Program-made: the position numbers and the translations under genes
In this document: piece by piece, positions 46,508 to 56,244 of the stretch
How positions within the stretch are numbered: position 1 is the first letter of the stretch
Layout: each line of letters begins with the position of its first letter
DNA from: an uncultured Naasia sp.
GTDB taxonomy: Bacteria; Actinomycetota; Actinomycetes; Actinomycetales; Microbacteriaceae
Assembly: GCA_913778905.1 (NCBI GenBank)
Contig: CAJYYA010000012.1
Span: forward strand, 1 to 64,000
Direction of reading: 5' to 3'
Length of the DNA stretch: 64,000 nucleotides
The notes under the pieces: generated by a model
The model's database searches: none
What the model saw: the letters and a program-made list of their open reading frames with translations, nothing else
Told to the model about the DNA's origin: nothing

Positions 46508-48687
46508 GCGGGCACGATCGCGCCGGGTTGTTGCGTCGCCGGGAGCTGGAGGAGCAGCGCGCGTTCGCCGCCCTCATGGTGTCCGCGCCGCACCGTCCCC
46601 TCGACGCACAGCGCGCCACGACCGACCTCGGTCGCGATGCCGAACGCGAAGCCCTGGCCCTGATCGGTATCGAGGTTCCGGACCGGCCCGTGCACGGCTC
46701 CGCGGATACGTCCGCCACCGACCTGCTCGCCCGGTTGGCCGCCCGCGCAGCCGGTTCTGGAGGGCTCGTCCGCCGTGTCCGAGTGGCCCCCGATTGGGAT
46801 CGTGGCCTTCTGCGCCCCGTCCTCGCCATCGCGGAGGGCCGCCCCGTCGTCCTCGTTCCCGGATTCCCGCTCGCCCGCATGGTCGATCCCCGCACCGGTC
46901 GGAGCATCCCGCGCCGCGCCCGCCCGGCGGTAGAGCCCGAAGGGCTGCACTCGGTCGACGATCTGCCCTCGAGAGCCCGGCTGCGAGACCTCGTCGAGCT
47001 GTCCGGTCGCGGCAATCGTCCCGCGCTCATCCTCGTGGCGCTCTTGACGCTCCTCGCCGGCGGCCTGTCCGTCCTCCTCCCGCTCGCGAGCGGTCTCATC
47101 GTGAGTCGGATCGTCCCCGACGACGACACCCCCCGTCTGGTCGCGCTGGTCACGGCGCTCGTCCTCGCCACCATCGCGAGCGCGGGATTGCAGATCGCGC
47201 AGGGGCGAGTCCTCGCCACCATTCGTTCCCGGTCCGACATCGCGGTCGGGGACGCGGTCTGGCGTCGGCTCCTCCTCCTCCCGCCCTCGTTCCACGCGCG
47301 ATACACCACGGCGGATCTTGCCGATCGGGCCGACGCGATCGACGACCTGCGTCAAGCGATGGGGGCCGCCTTCGGGTCGGGTCTCGTGTCGGTCGTCGTC
47401 GCCCTCTCGAGCGTCCTCGTGCTGTTCTCGGCGAACCCCGTCGTCGGCGGTGTCGCTCTGACGGCGGTGGCCGTTCAGGGTCTGATCGTGCTGTGGACCC
47501 AGAAGCTCCGCACGGCGGTGCAGCGCAGGGAACTGCAGGCGGTTGCGGATCGCGACGGACTCATGCTCCAGGCCGTCGCGGCCATCGCGCGCATCCGTGT
47601 CTCCGCCGCCGAGAACCGCGTCTTCACCCAACTCGCCCGGCGCTTCGCCGATCTGCGCGTGCCCCAGCACGAAGACGGCGAACTGCTCAAACGGAATCAG
47701 ACGATCGCCGCGCTCTGGCCCGTGCTGGGTGTCCTCATCGTCACGGTGGGTGTGGTCGCCAGCGGCGCCGGCTCGACGGGTCTCGGCACCTACATCGTGC
47801 TGACCACTGCGATCGCGCAGGTGCTCACCGCGACGGCCACTCTCTTCGCCGTCGCGGCTGGACTGGTCGGCGTGCTGCCGCAGGTCGAGCGCCTGGCGCC
47901 GATCCTGGAGGCCACCCCGGAGACCGTGCACTCCGGCGCCCCCGACGGAGACCTTCGGCTCTCCGGAGCCGTCTCGCTCGAACACGTCACCTTCCGCTAC
48001 GGCGACACCGCGAGCGCTGTCGTTCTCGACGACGTGTCGTTCGAAGCCGCGGCCGGCGAGTTCGTGGCCGTCGTGGGCCCGAGTGGATCCGGTAAGTCCA
48101 CGATCCTGCGCCTCCTGCTCGGCTTCGAGGAGCCCGAGGCGGGCAGCGTCCGCTTCGACGGGCGCGATCTGGGCCAGCTCCCGCGACAGGCCGTCCGGCG
48201 GCGTATCGGGACGGTCCTCCAGACGGCCAGTCTGTTCCCCGGATCCATCGCCGACAACATCTCAGCCGGACGGCTGCTCTCCCGCGACAGGATCTGGGCA
48301 GCCGCGGAAGCGGCGGCGGTCGCCGACGACATCCGCGCCATGCCCATGGGGCTCGAGACGCCACTCGTCGAAGGCGCCGCGTCGATCTCGGGAGGTCAGC
48401 GGCAGCGCATCGTCATCGCGCGGGCTCTCGCGGGCGAACCGGACCTCATGTTCTTCGACGAGGCGACTTCGGCACTCGACAACGTGGCGCAGCAGACGGT
48501 GTCGGCATCGATCTCCGCCCGTCGCGTGACCCGCATCGTCATCGCCCACCGCCTGTCCACGGTGCTAGGCGCCGACCGCATCATCGTCCTCGACCACGGG
48601 CGGGTCGTTCAGAACGGCACCTTCGACGAGCTGATGGCCGTGCCGGGACTCTTCCGCGACCTGGCGGAGCGTCAACTGGTCGGCTGA
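46504..48687 (+). CDS. second bacteriocin ABC exporter (NHLM ABC2 type)
   Basis: The 727-residue ABC protein lacks a catalytic C39 domain. Its N-terminal 170 residues include RVRVAPDWDRGLLRPVLA and PGFPLARMVDPRTGRSIP, as in the NHLM ABC2 family. A membrane domain and an ATPase domain follow (GPSGSGKST, ISGGQRQR, FFDEATSALD). It probably forms a heterodimer with the preceding exporter. Tight overlap (ATGA) supports one complex. Confidence 0.88.
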   Translation: MSGHDRAGLLRRRELEEQRAFAALMVSAPHRPLDAQRATTDLGRDAEREALALIGIEVPDRPVHGSADTSATDLLARLAARAAGSGGLVRRVRVAPDWDRGLLRPVLAIAEGRPVVLVPGFPLARMVDPRTGRSIPRRARPAVEPEGLHSVDDLPSRARLRDLVELSGRGNRPALILVALLTLLAGGLSVLLPLASGLIVSRIVPDDDTPRLVALVTALVLATIASAGLQIAQGRVLATIRSRSDIAVGDAVWRRLLLLPPSFHARYTTADLADRADAIDDLRQAMGAAFGSGLVSVVVALSSVLVLFSANPVVGGVALTAVAVQGLIVLWTQKLRTAVQRRELQAVADRDGLMLQAVAAIARIRVSAAENRVFTQLARRFADLRVPQHEDGELLKRNQTIAALWPVLGVLIVTVGVVASGAGSTGLGTYIVLTTAIAQVLTATATLFAVAAGLVGVLPQVERLAPILEATPETVHSGAPDGDLRLSGAVSLEHVTFRYGDTASAVVLDDVSFEAAAGEFVAVVGPSGSGKSTILRLLLGFEEPEAGSVRFDGRDLGQLPRQAVRRRIGTVLQTASLFPGSIADNISAGRLLSRDRIWAAAEAAAVADDIRAMPMGLETPLVEGAASISGGQRQRIVIARALAGEPDLMFFDEATSALDNVAQQTVSASISARRVTRIVIAHRLSTVLGADRIIVLDHGRVVQNGTFDELMAVPGLFRDLAERQLVG

Positions 48688-48736
48688 ACGGGCTCGCCTC
48701 TCAGCCGCGCGCGGCTCCTGTGGGAACCGCTGTCGT

Positions 48737-49582
48737 TCAGTCCAGCCCCAGTTCCCGGCGGATCCGCGTCCGCTCGGCCGCGGTGGCCGGGTCGTTTCCC
48801 AAGAACGCGAGTTTCGCTGCCACCACTGAGCCGTCCGGGACGTCCGACGCGGGACCCGAGAGGACGAAGGTCGCGAAGGTCTCCGCGAAGTCCTCCGCCC
48901 CGTTCGTCGCCGCGTATTCGGAGACGAACGCGTCCGCGCCACCCTCCGACTCGTACTTCCGGGTGGCGTCCTCCTCCGTCGCCGCCTCGGCCTCCGCCCC
49001 GGTCTGGTCGTCCGCCCAGAACCGGGCGAGGAACCGACCGAGTATCGACCGCTCTGCGAGGCACCCTTCGGAGAACTCGAAGGTCGGGCATGCCCCCTGG
49101 ACGACCGCGACGTCGTCCGCGGAGAGACTGTAGATGTGCCCGTACTCGTGCACCATCGTGCGGCGCAGCTCGTCGGAATCCGTCGCCCAGGCCATGTTCA
49201 ACTCCGCATCCCAGATGCGGGGGTCGTCGGAGTCGCGCGCAACGGAGGCCATTGTCGACTCGTTCGAGTCGTCGGAGACCGAGACGCTCCTGACCTCGAT
49301 CGCCCGCTCCCCCATGATCGTCGTCCACTGCGACCAGGCGTCGGCGAGTTCGCGATCGGCGGCGGCACCGCTCTCCTGCTCGTGGAGGACGCCGTCGCGC
49401 ACGTCGTAGCGGATCGGTTCCGCGTAAGCAGCCCCCTTCCACGCGGCCTCGGACCGATTCGGAGAGGAGGCGTCGAGCAGGCCGCCCACCGCCCAGGTCG
49501 CCGCGACGACGGTCCCCACCGCGGTCAGTAGACCGACCATCGCCAACGAGACGATCAGGATGACAAATGGTCGTTTTCGCAC
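48737..49582 (-). CDS. membrane-anchored HExxH metallopeptidase, putative
   Basis: The 281-residue protein has one N-terminal helix (residues 6-30) and an external domain with HEYGH (145-149), a zinc-metallopeptidase motif. EDFAETFATFV (near 238) could supply the third zinc ligand. A cysteine pair (GACPTFEFSEGC) may form a disulfide. The specific family is not recognised. GTG start without a clear ribosome binding site. It converges on the exporter operon 49 bp away, so a role in peptide trimming or immunity is possible but unproven. Confidence 0.7.
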   Translation of the reverse strand: MRKRPFVILIVSLAMVGLLTAVGTVVAATWAVGGLLDASSPNRSEAAWKGAAYAEPIRYDVRDGVLHEQESGAAADRELADAWSQWTTIMGERAIEVRSVSVSDDSNESTMASVARDSDDPRIWDAELNMAWATDSDELRRTMVHEYGHIYSLSADDVAVVQGACPTFEFSEGCLAERSILGRFLARFWADDQTGAEAEAATEEDATRKYESEGGADAFVSEYAATNGAEDFAETFATFVLSGPASDVPDGSVVAAKLAFLGNDPATAAERTRIRRELGLD

Positions 49583-49721
49583 GGGGCGAGGCTATCGGGC
49601 CGGCAACACTTTCGATGCCCGCGACGCGGGACGCGTGGAGCGGATCCGTGTCACAGAGAGTGAAGGCTGGGAGAAAGCTTTCTGTTCGGCACGAGATAGC
49701 CGTGACCGACATACTGGTCCG

Positions 49722-51245
49722 GTGAATCTCTTCTCCCCCGAGACCATCGGCATCGCGGCTGTCGTCGGCGTCGTCCTCCTCGTCGCTCTCATCGTGCTCA
49801 TCGTGGTGCTGCGAGGGATCAAGGTGGCCAAGCCCGACGAAGCGATCATCGTCACGAGCCGCCAGCGAGGACCCAAGACGGGCGATGAGACCGACGAGAA
49901 CGCCGGCCAACGCGTGGTGTTCGGTTCACGGGTCTTCGTCAAGCCGGTCGTCGAGGCGTACTTCAAGCTCAGTCTCCGCAGCCGCCAACTCAACGTGCAG
50001 GCCACGGCCCAGACCAGGGACGCCATCACGATCCGCGTCAACGCCGTCGCGGTGGTCAAGGTCGGCGGGTCCGAAGCCATGGTGCGCGCGGCCGCCCAGC
50101 GCTTCCTCAATCAGCAGGATCAGATCGAGTCGTCGACGGAGGAGGTCCTGAGCGGATCGGTCCGCTCGATCGTGGGCCAGCTCACCGTCACCGAGATCAT
50201 CACCAACCGGTCCGCGCTCCAGGGACAGGTCCTCGAAGCCGTGCGCGAGTCCCTCGACGTCCAGGGGCTCCAGATCGACACGCTCCAGATCAAGGAGATC
50301 GACGACGACAACGGCTACATCCGCGATCTGGGTCGTGCCGAGGCCGCGCGCGTGAAGCAGGTCGCCGAGATCGCCGAGTCCGTCGCCCGCCAGGCGTCCG
50401 AAGAGGCGCGGATCACCGCCGACCAGGCCGTCGCCGAGTCGCAGCGCAAACTCGACCTCCGCCGTGCGGAGATCCAGAAGGAGACCGACAAGGCCCTCGC
50501 CGAGGCGGCGGCCGCTGCGCCGCTGGCGGAGGCCATCGCCCAGCAGGAGGTCGTCTCGCAGCAGGAGCTGACGGCGGGTAAGCGCGTCGGACTGCGCAAA
50601 CAGGAACTCGACGCCGAGGTGCGTGCTGCGGCGGACGCCGAGGCCTACGCGATCGCCAAGCGCGCCGAAGCGCAGGCCGCAGCGTCCATCGCCAATGCGA
50701 ACGCCCTCCGCGACGCCCGCAAATCCGCCGCCGAAGCCATCGAGGCCGAGGGTGTCGCCGAGCGCAACCGCCGCCGCTCCGCCGCCGAGGCCGTCGAAGC
50801 CGAAGGTGTCGCCGACAAGAACCGCCGTATCGCCGCGGCCGAGGCCGTTCGCGCCGAGGGCGAGGCGGAAGCCGACTCCATCCGCGCGACGGGTGCCGCC
50901 CAGGCCGAATCGACGCGGGCTCAGGCCGAAGCGCTGCAGGAGCGGTCGATCGACCTCATCCGTCAGCAGGTGGTCGCATCGCTTCCCGAGATCGTTCGCG
51001 CCGCGGCCGAACCGCTCTCGGGCGTCAAGAACATGACCATCATCGCCTCGGAGGGCGACCCGACCGGTCCCCTGGGCCAGAGCGTGACGGGTCAACTCGC
51101 GACCTCGACTCAGATCATCCGGGACCTCATCGGGATCGACATCTCCGAGATCATCTCCGGCCGCGCCACCGGTTCGGCGATCGGCGAGGGGATCGCGGCG
51201 AATCAGCGTCCTGCTCCGGCCCCCGGGGCGACCTCGGGCGACTGA
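49722..51245 (+). CDS. flotillin-like SPFH membrane scaffold protein
   Basis: The 507-residue protein has an N-terminal membrane helix (residues 9-30), an SPFH/PHB domain (about 30-190), and a long Glu/Ala-rich coiled coil. Within the coil three 18-residue repeats (AAEA..AEG pattern, residues 334-387) follow one another. Flotillins organise membrane microdomains and assemble into large oligomers. The GTG start gives the usual short lead before the helix; the ribosome binding site is weak. It is divergent from the metallopeptidase gene. Confidence 0.9.
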   Translation: MNLFSPETIGIAAVVGVVLLVALIVLIVVLRGIKVAKPDEAIIVTSRQRGPKTGDETDENAGQRVVFGSRVFVKPVVEAYFKLSLRSRQLNVQATAQTRDAITIRVNAVAVVKVGGSEAMVRAAAQRFLNQQDQIESSTEEVLSGSVRSIVGQLTVTEIITNRSALQGQVLEAVRESLDVQGLQIDTLQIKEIDDDNGYIRDLGRAEAARVKQVAEIAESVARQASEEARITADQAVAESQRKLDLRRAEIQKETDKALAEAAAAAPLAEAIAQQEVVSQQELTAGKRVGLRKQELDAEVRAAADAEAYAIAKRAEAQAAASIANANALRDARKSAAEAIEAEGVAERNRRRSAAEAVEAEGVADKNRRIAAAEAVRAEGEAEADSIRATGAAQAESTRAQAEALQERSIDLIRQQVVASLPEIVRAAAEPLSGVKNMTIIASEGDPTGPLGQSVTGQLATSTQIIRDLIGIDISEIISGRATGSAIGEGIAANQRPAPAPGATSGD

Positions 51246-51264
51246 CCCGATCGGCCGGGACCGA

Positions 51265-51933
51265 TCAAGACGGGCTCGGGAGCTCCTCCAGATCGATCGC
51301 GACACGGCGGCGCAGTCGGCCGACCTGATCGAACACGATCGCCCCGATGAGGAAGCCCACGACGACCGCGCCCGTGCTGACGGTCAGCCGCTCGTAGCCG
51401 CCCTCCAGTCGAGGGTCGAGGAACGGATACGGGTAGAAGTCGACGAGAGGCCCGCGCACCAGCGAGAACGTCAAATAGATGACCGGGTAGATCAGCCAGA
51501 CCAGTGGCCGCCACCACGCGGCGCGGACCACAGCGGGGATCACCAGCCAGTCCACGACCGCCAGGATGGGCATGATCTGATGCACGACCGCGTTGACCCA
51601 GGGGGTGATGGTTCCAACGGTCGGCGAATCGGCGAGCAACAACGCGAACACCACTCCGGTGAGCGCGAGGTAGATCGCGGCCGCTCCGCGCACCCCGTCC
51701 CACCACTTCGGGAGTCGAGCCCGGGGACGCGATCCCGAAACGATGAAGACGCCACCCGCCAGGAGATTGGTGAGGTTGGTGAAGTAACTGAAGTACTCCG
51801 CGAGGTCGAGCCCCTCCGGTAGCGATGCGACGATGCCGATGTTCACCAGCACGGTGATGATCGCCGACGCCCCGATCACGATCCGAGCGATCCGAACGAC
51901 CGGCGCATCGAACCAGAACTCGAGCGTTCGCAT
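51265..51933 (-). CDS. Pr6Pr-type membrane protein
   Basis: This 222-residue protein has six predicted helices. The pattern (EYFSYFTNLTNLL in helix 2, VNAVVHQIMPILAVVDWL in helix 4, FYPYPFLDP before helix 6) resembles the Pr6Pr family found in actinobacteria. Function is unknown. It converges on the flotillin gene and ends 20 bp from it. Confidence 0.78.
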   Translation of the reverse strand: MRTLEFWFDAPVVRIARIVIGASAIITVLVNIGIVASLPEGLDLAEYFSYFTNLTNLLAGGVFIVSGSRPRARLPKWWDGVRGAAAIYLALTGVVFALLLADSPTVGTITPWVNAVVHQIMPILAVVDWLVIPAVVRAAWWRPLVWLIYPVIYLTFSLVRGPLVDFYPYPFLDPRLEGGYERLTVSTGAVVVGFLIGAIVFDQVGRLRRRVAIDLEELPSPS

Positions 51934-51943
51934 CCCCGGTGCC

Positions 51944-52393
51944 TCAGAGGGCTTCGGCGACGGCGTGCTCGGCGGCTACCCACGCGAGCATGGCGCACTT
52001 GACGCGCATGGGGTACCGCGCGACACCCGCGAAGGCTGCGGCGTCACCGAGGGTCTCTTCATGGTCGGCGGTGTTGTCACGGGTGCGCATCATGGTGCGG
52101 AACTCGTTCGACAGCTCGCGGAACGCCTCCGCGTCGACACCGATCGCCAGCTCGGACAGGACCGATGCGCTCGCCATGGAGATCGAGCATCCGCGCCCCT
52201 CCCAGCGCACCTGTGCAACCCGCCCGTCGACGACTGCGGCGCGCAGGGTGATCTCATCCCCGCAGGTCGGGTTGAGCTGATGCGAGCTCCCCGTTCCTGC
52301 GCCGGCCGGCGTCGGCTCGTCGAGTCCCATCCCGAGCCGGCGCTTGGAGTGGTCGAGGATGATCTCGCGGTACAGATCGTCGAGGCTGCTCAT
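51944..52393 (-). CDS. sufU: SufU-type Fe-S assembly protein
   Basis: The 149-residue protein carries the SufU cysteines: NPTCGDEI (with the aspartate two residues on), GRGCSISMAS and RVKCAMLAW. SufU accepts sulfur from SufS by a zinc-dependent transfer and passes it to the SufBCD machinery. ATG 52393 has GGAGAG 5 nt upstream. It follows sufS after 25 nt, so the pair is one unit. No sufBCD genes are in the window. Confidence 0.93.
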   Translation of the reverse strand: MSSLDDLYREIILDHSKRRLGMGLDEPTPAGAGTGSSHQLNPTCGDEITLRAAVVDGRVAQVRWEGRGCSISMASASVLSELAIGVDAEAFRELSNEFRTMMRTRDNTADHEETLGDAAAFAGVARYPMRVKCAMLAWVAAEHAVAEAL

Positions 52394-52418
52394 GACTTCT
52401 CTCCATCGGCCGCTGCGA

Positions 52419-53796
<1,378 letters not shown>

Positions 53797-53871
53797 AGCC
53801 TCAGCTTCCTTGCGAACAATTCTCAGACGAGTAGCGTTCCCTGGGTACGTCAACGAAGGGAAACAAGTCTG

Positions 53872-54387
53872 ATGACCGACACCACCATCGCCCCCAACGC
53901 CGAGACCGTGAAGCAGGACACCACCTCCATCTGGGGTGCCGATGTCGCGTCCGGCGTCGCGCAGTTCCTGCAGCCCCTCGTCGTGAACCTCACCGCCCTG
54001 TCGGTCGACGGCAAGCAGGCGCACTGGCACGTCCGCGGCCAGAACTTCATCGGCCTGCACGAGCTCCTCGACGTCTACGTCGACCACGTCCGCGAGTGGG
54101 CCGACATGGTCGCCGAGCGCACCGTCGCCCTGGGCCTCCCCGTGGACGGCCGTATTCAGACCGTCGCGTCGAGCACCACGACCCCTACGCTCACCGAGGG
54201 CTTCACCAGCACGTCCGACACCGTGGCGCACGTCGTCTCGCAGATCGACGCGACCCTCGAGATCCTCCACAAGGGGATCACCGACCTCGACGACATCGAC
54301 CTGTCCTCTCAGGACGTCCTCATCGAGATCGAGCGCGGCCTGGTCAAGGACCGCTGGATGCTGTTCGCACACATCGCACAGGCCTGA
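53872..54387 (+). CDS. dps: Dps ferritin-like DNA-protection protein
   Basis: The 171-residue protein forms dodecamers that oxidise and store iron and shield DNA from peroxide. The ferroxidase segment is KQAHWHVRGQNFIGLHELLD, then DVYVDHVREWADMVAER (residues 48-84), with the conserved histidines, aspartate and glutamate in place. An AAGGGA lies 10 nt upstream of the ATG. The divergent sufS suggests common control by iron or oxidative stress. Confidence 0.95.
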   Translation: MTDTTIAPNAETVKQDTTSIWGADVASGVAQFLQPLVVNLTALSVDGKQAHWHVRGQNFIGLHELLDVYVDHVREWADMVAERTVALGLPVDGRIQTVASSTTTPTLTEGFTSTSDTVAHVVSQIDATLEILHKGITDLDDIDLSSQDVLIEIERGLVKDRWMLFAHIAQA

Positions 54388-54400
54388 TAGCCACATCTCA

Positions 54401-54440
54401 ACGACGAGGGGCCGCTCCGACCGGGGCGGCCCTTCGTCGT
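54401..54440 (+). terminator. terminator after dps
   Basis: A 15-bp stem with one G-T pair (54401-54415 with 54426-54440) and a 10-nt loop lies 13 nt after the dps stop. TTCGTCGT forms the end of the stem, with no separate U-run. Confidence 0.7.
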
Positions 54441-54442
54441 GG

Positions 54443-54740
54443 GGCCTCGATACGCTCCGCTACTCGGCCGGTCTCGATACGCTCCGCTACTCGACCTCCG
54501 GGGTTCCGGACGTCGAGTAGGCCGCCAGGCCGTACCGAGACGGCTCGAGTAGCCGCAGGCGTACCGAGAGCAGACAGAACAGCATCGGCGCAGCCGATCC
54601 CTCACGCTCACCCCGAGGCAGGGCCTCGATACGCTTCGCTACTCGGCCGGTCTCGGTACGCTCCGCTACTCGACCTCCGGAACCCTGGACGTCGAGTAGG
54701 CCGCCAGGCCGTACCGAGAGCAGACACAACAGCATCGGCA
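54443..54740. repeat. inverted repeat cluster 3 with tandem duplication
   Basis: Two copies of a unit starting GCCTCGATACGCT lie at 54444 and 54623, about 179 bp apart. Each has CTACTCGGCCGGTCTCG, CTACTCGACCTCCGG, GACGTCGAGTAGGCCGCCAG and ends with GTACCGAGAGCAGACA and ACAGCATCGGC. Within a copy the halves are mutual inverted repeats. The block fills the gap between the convergent dps and amidohydrolase genes and holds no coding sequence. Confidence 0.85.
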
Positions 54741-54769
54741 CAGCCCGATCCACAAGTCCAACGCGCTCG

Positions 54770-56233
54770 TCAGAGCGCTACGTGCGTCGCCCGTCCGCCC
54801 AGAAGGGTGAGCGCCACGGGCATCGCCCGCAGGCCCGCGTGGTCCGCAGTCGACGGGTCCGCGTCCAGCACCGCGACGTCGGCGACGTCACCCAGTCGCA
54901 GTTCGGAGCGCCCACCACAGGAGGCGTCCAACGCCTCCGTCACGGTGATGGCCTGCTCACCATGCCACGGCTCGTCCCCGACCGCTGCGCGATGCACGGC
55001 CGCCGCGACGGCGACCCACGGATCGAGCGGCGCCACCGGAGCGTCCGACCCGAGCACGACCCCTGCTCCCGCGTCGAGCAGCGCCCGCAGGGGGAACGCC
55101 CGACCGGTGCGGCCCGCCCAATGGTGCTCGGCCACCTCGCGATCGTCGACGAGATGCGCCGGCTGGATGCTGGCCAGGACGCCGAGTCGGGCGTATCTGG
55201 CGATGTCTGTCTCGGCGACGAGCTGCGAATGCTCGATCCGGCCTCCGAAACCCGCGCGTTCGAAGGCGTCCAGGGCTCCCCGCACGGCTCGATCACCGAT
55301 CGCGTGGACCGCCGGAGTGAAGCGTCCCCGACACAGGTCCATCAGCGCGTCGAGCTCGGCCGGTGCGACCGTGAGGATGCCGAAGTCGCCGTCCGCGTCC
55401 GGATAGGCGTGATCGCAATACGCGGTGCGCGTATTGAGCGAGCCGTCGATGAGGACCTTGAGCGGTCCGACGCGGAGACCGGGGCGAATCTCCAGCCCCG
55501 TGCCGAAGCCTTCGGCGAGCGCACGTTCGAGGTCGTCGGGGTAGACGCCGAAGTCGACCCGGAGCGAGTCGAACCCGGCTTCGAAACGGCGGTTCCACAC
55601 ATCGACGTTCCACGTCATCTCGAAGTCGGTGACCCCGGTGACGCCCCGGCCGGCCGCGCGGCGTCCCGCCTGCTGGGCCCAGGTGTCGAGGGTCGCATCG
55701 GGAGTGCTGTCGAGGGCCACCTGGACGGCGAAGGCGGGGTCCTCGCGGAGGAGTCCAGACTCGTCGATGTCGGCGCCGAACAGTCTCGACGCCGATGCGT
55801 TCAGCCAGACGCAGTGCAGATCGCCGCTGATGAGCACGACGGGATTGCCTCGTCCGGCGGCATCCAGCAGATGCGCCGTCGGCTCGTCGCTCCAGAGCCC
55901 GTCGCGGAAGCCCACACCGATGATGACCTCATCAGGTGCCGCCTCGACGGCACCGACCAACGCCGCCGTCTCGGAAGCGCTCTCGGCCGAGGTGAGGTCG
56001 AGACGTTTCGTGGCGAGCGTCCACTGGGTGAAGTGCACGTGCTCATCCCGGAGCCCGCGCACGAGGGTTCGCCCCTCGAGGTCGACACGCGGCAGGCCAT
56101 CCCGGTCGAGCCTCGGACCGATCGCCGTGACCCGACCGCGCTCGATCGCGACGTCGATCAGTTCGGACGAGCCGGGACGACGAACGGCCCCGAGGAGGAC
56201 GGATCCGTTGGGCATCGGAAGCACTCGGTCCAT
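54770..56233 (-). CDS. YtcJ-like amidohydrolase 1
   Basis: The 487-residue protein belongs to the amidohydrolase superfamily, TIM-barrel type with composite N- and C-terminal beta domains. The metal-binding HxH is in RDEHVHFTQW (near residue 66), with HAIGDRAV and GSDAPVAPLDPW further on. The natural substrate is unknown; the YtcJ/Nfd-type group hydrolyses amides or acts on cyclic amides. ATG 56233 follows the glycosylase stop by 11 nt; other in-frame starts lie within that gene. A second family member is at 61639-63330. Confidence 0.87.
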   Translation of the reverse strand: MDRVLPMPNGSVLLGAVRRPGSSELIDVAIERGRVTAIGPRLDRDGLPRVDLEGRTLVRGLRDEHVHFTQWTLATKRLDLTSAESASETAALVGAVEAAPDEVIIGVGFRDGLWSDEPTAHLLDAAGRGNPVVLISGDLHCVWLNASASRLFGADIDESGLLREDPAFAVQVALDSTPDATLDTWAQQAGRRAAGRGVTGVTDFEMTWNVDVWNRRFEAGFDSLRVDFGVYPDDLERALAEGFGTGLEIRPGLRVGPLKVLIDGSLNTRTAYCDHAYPDADGDFGILTVAPAELDALMDLCRGRFTPAVHAIGDRAVRGALDAFERAGFGGRIEHSQLVAETDIARYARLGVLASIQPAHLVDDREVAEHHWAGRTGRAFPLRALLDAGAGVVLGSDAPVAPLDPWVAVAAAVHRAAVGDEPWHGEQAITVTEALDASCGGRSELRLGDVADVAVLDADPSTADHAGLRAMPVALTLLGGRATHVAL

Positions 56234-56244
56234 CTCTTGGCTGG

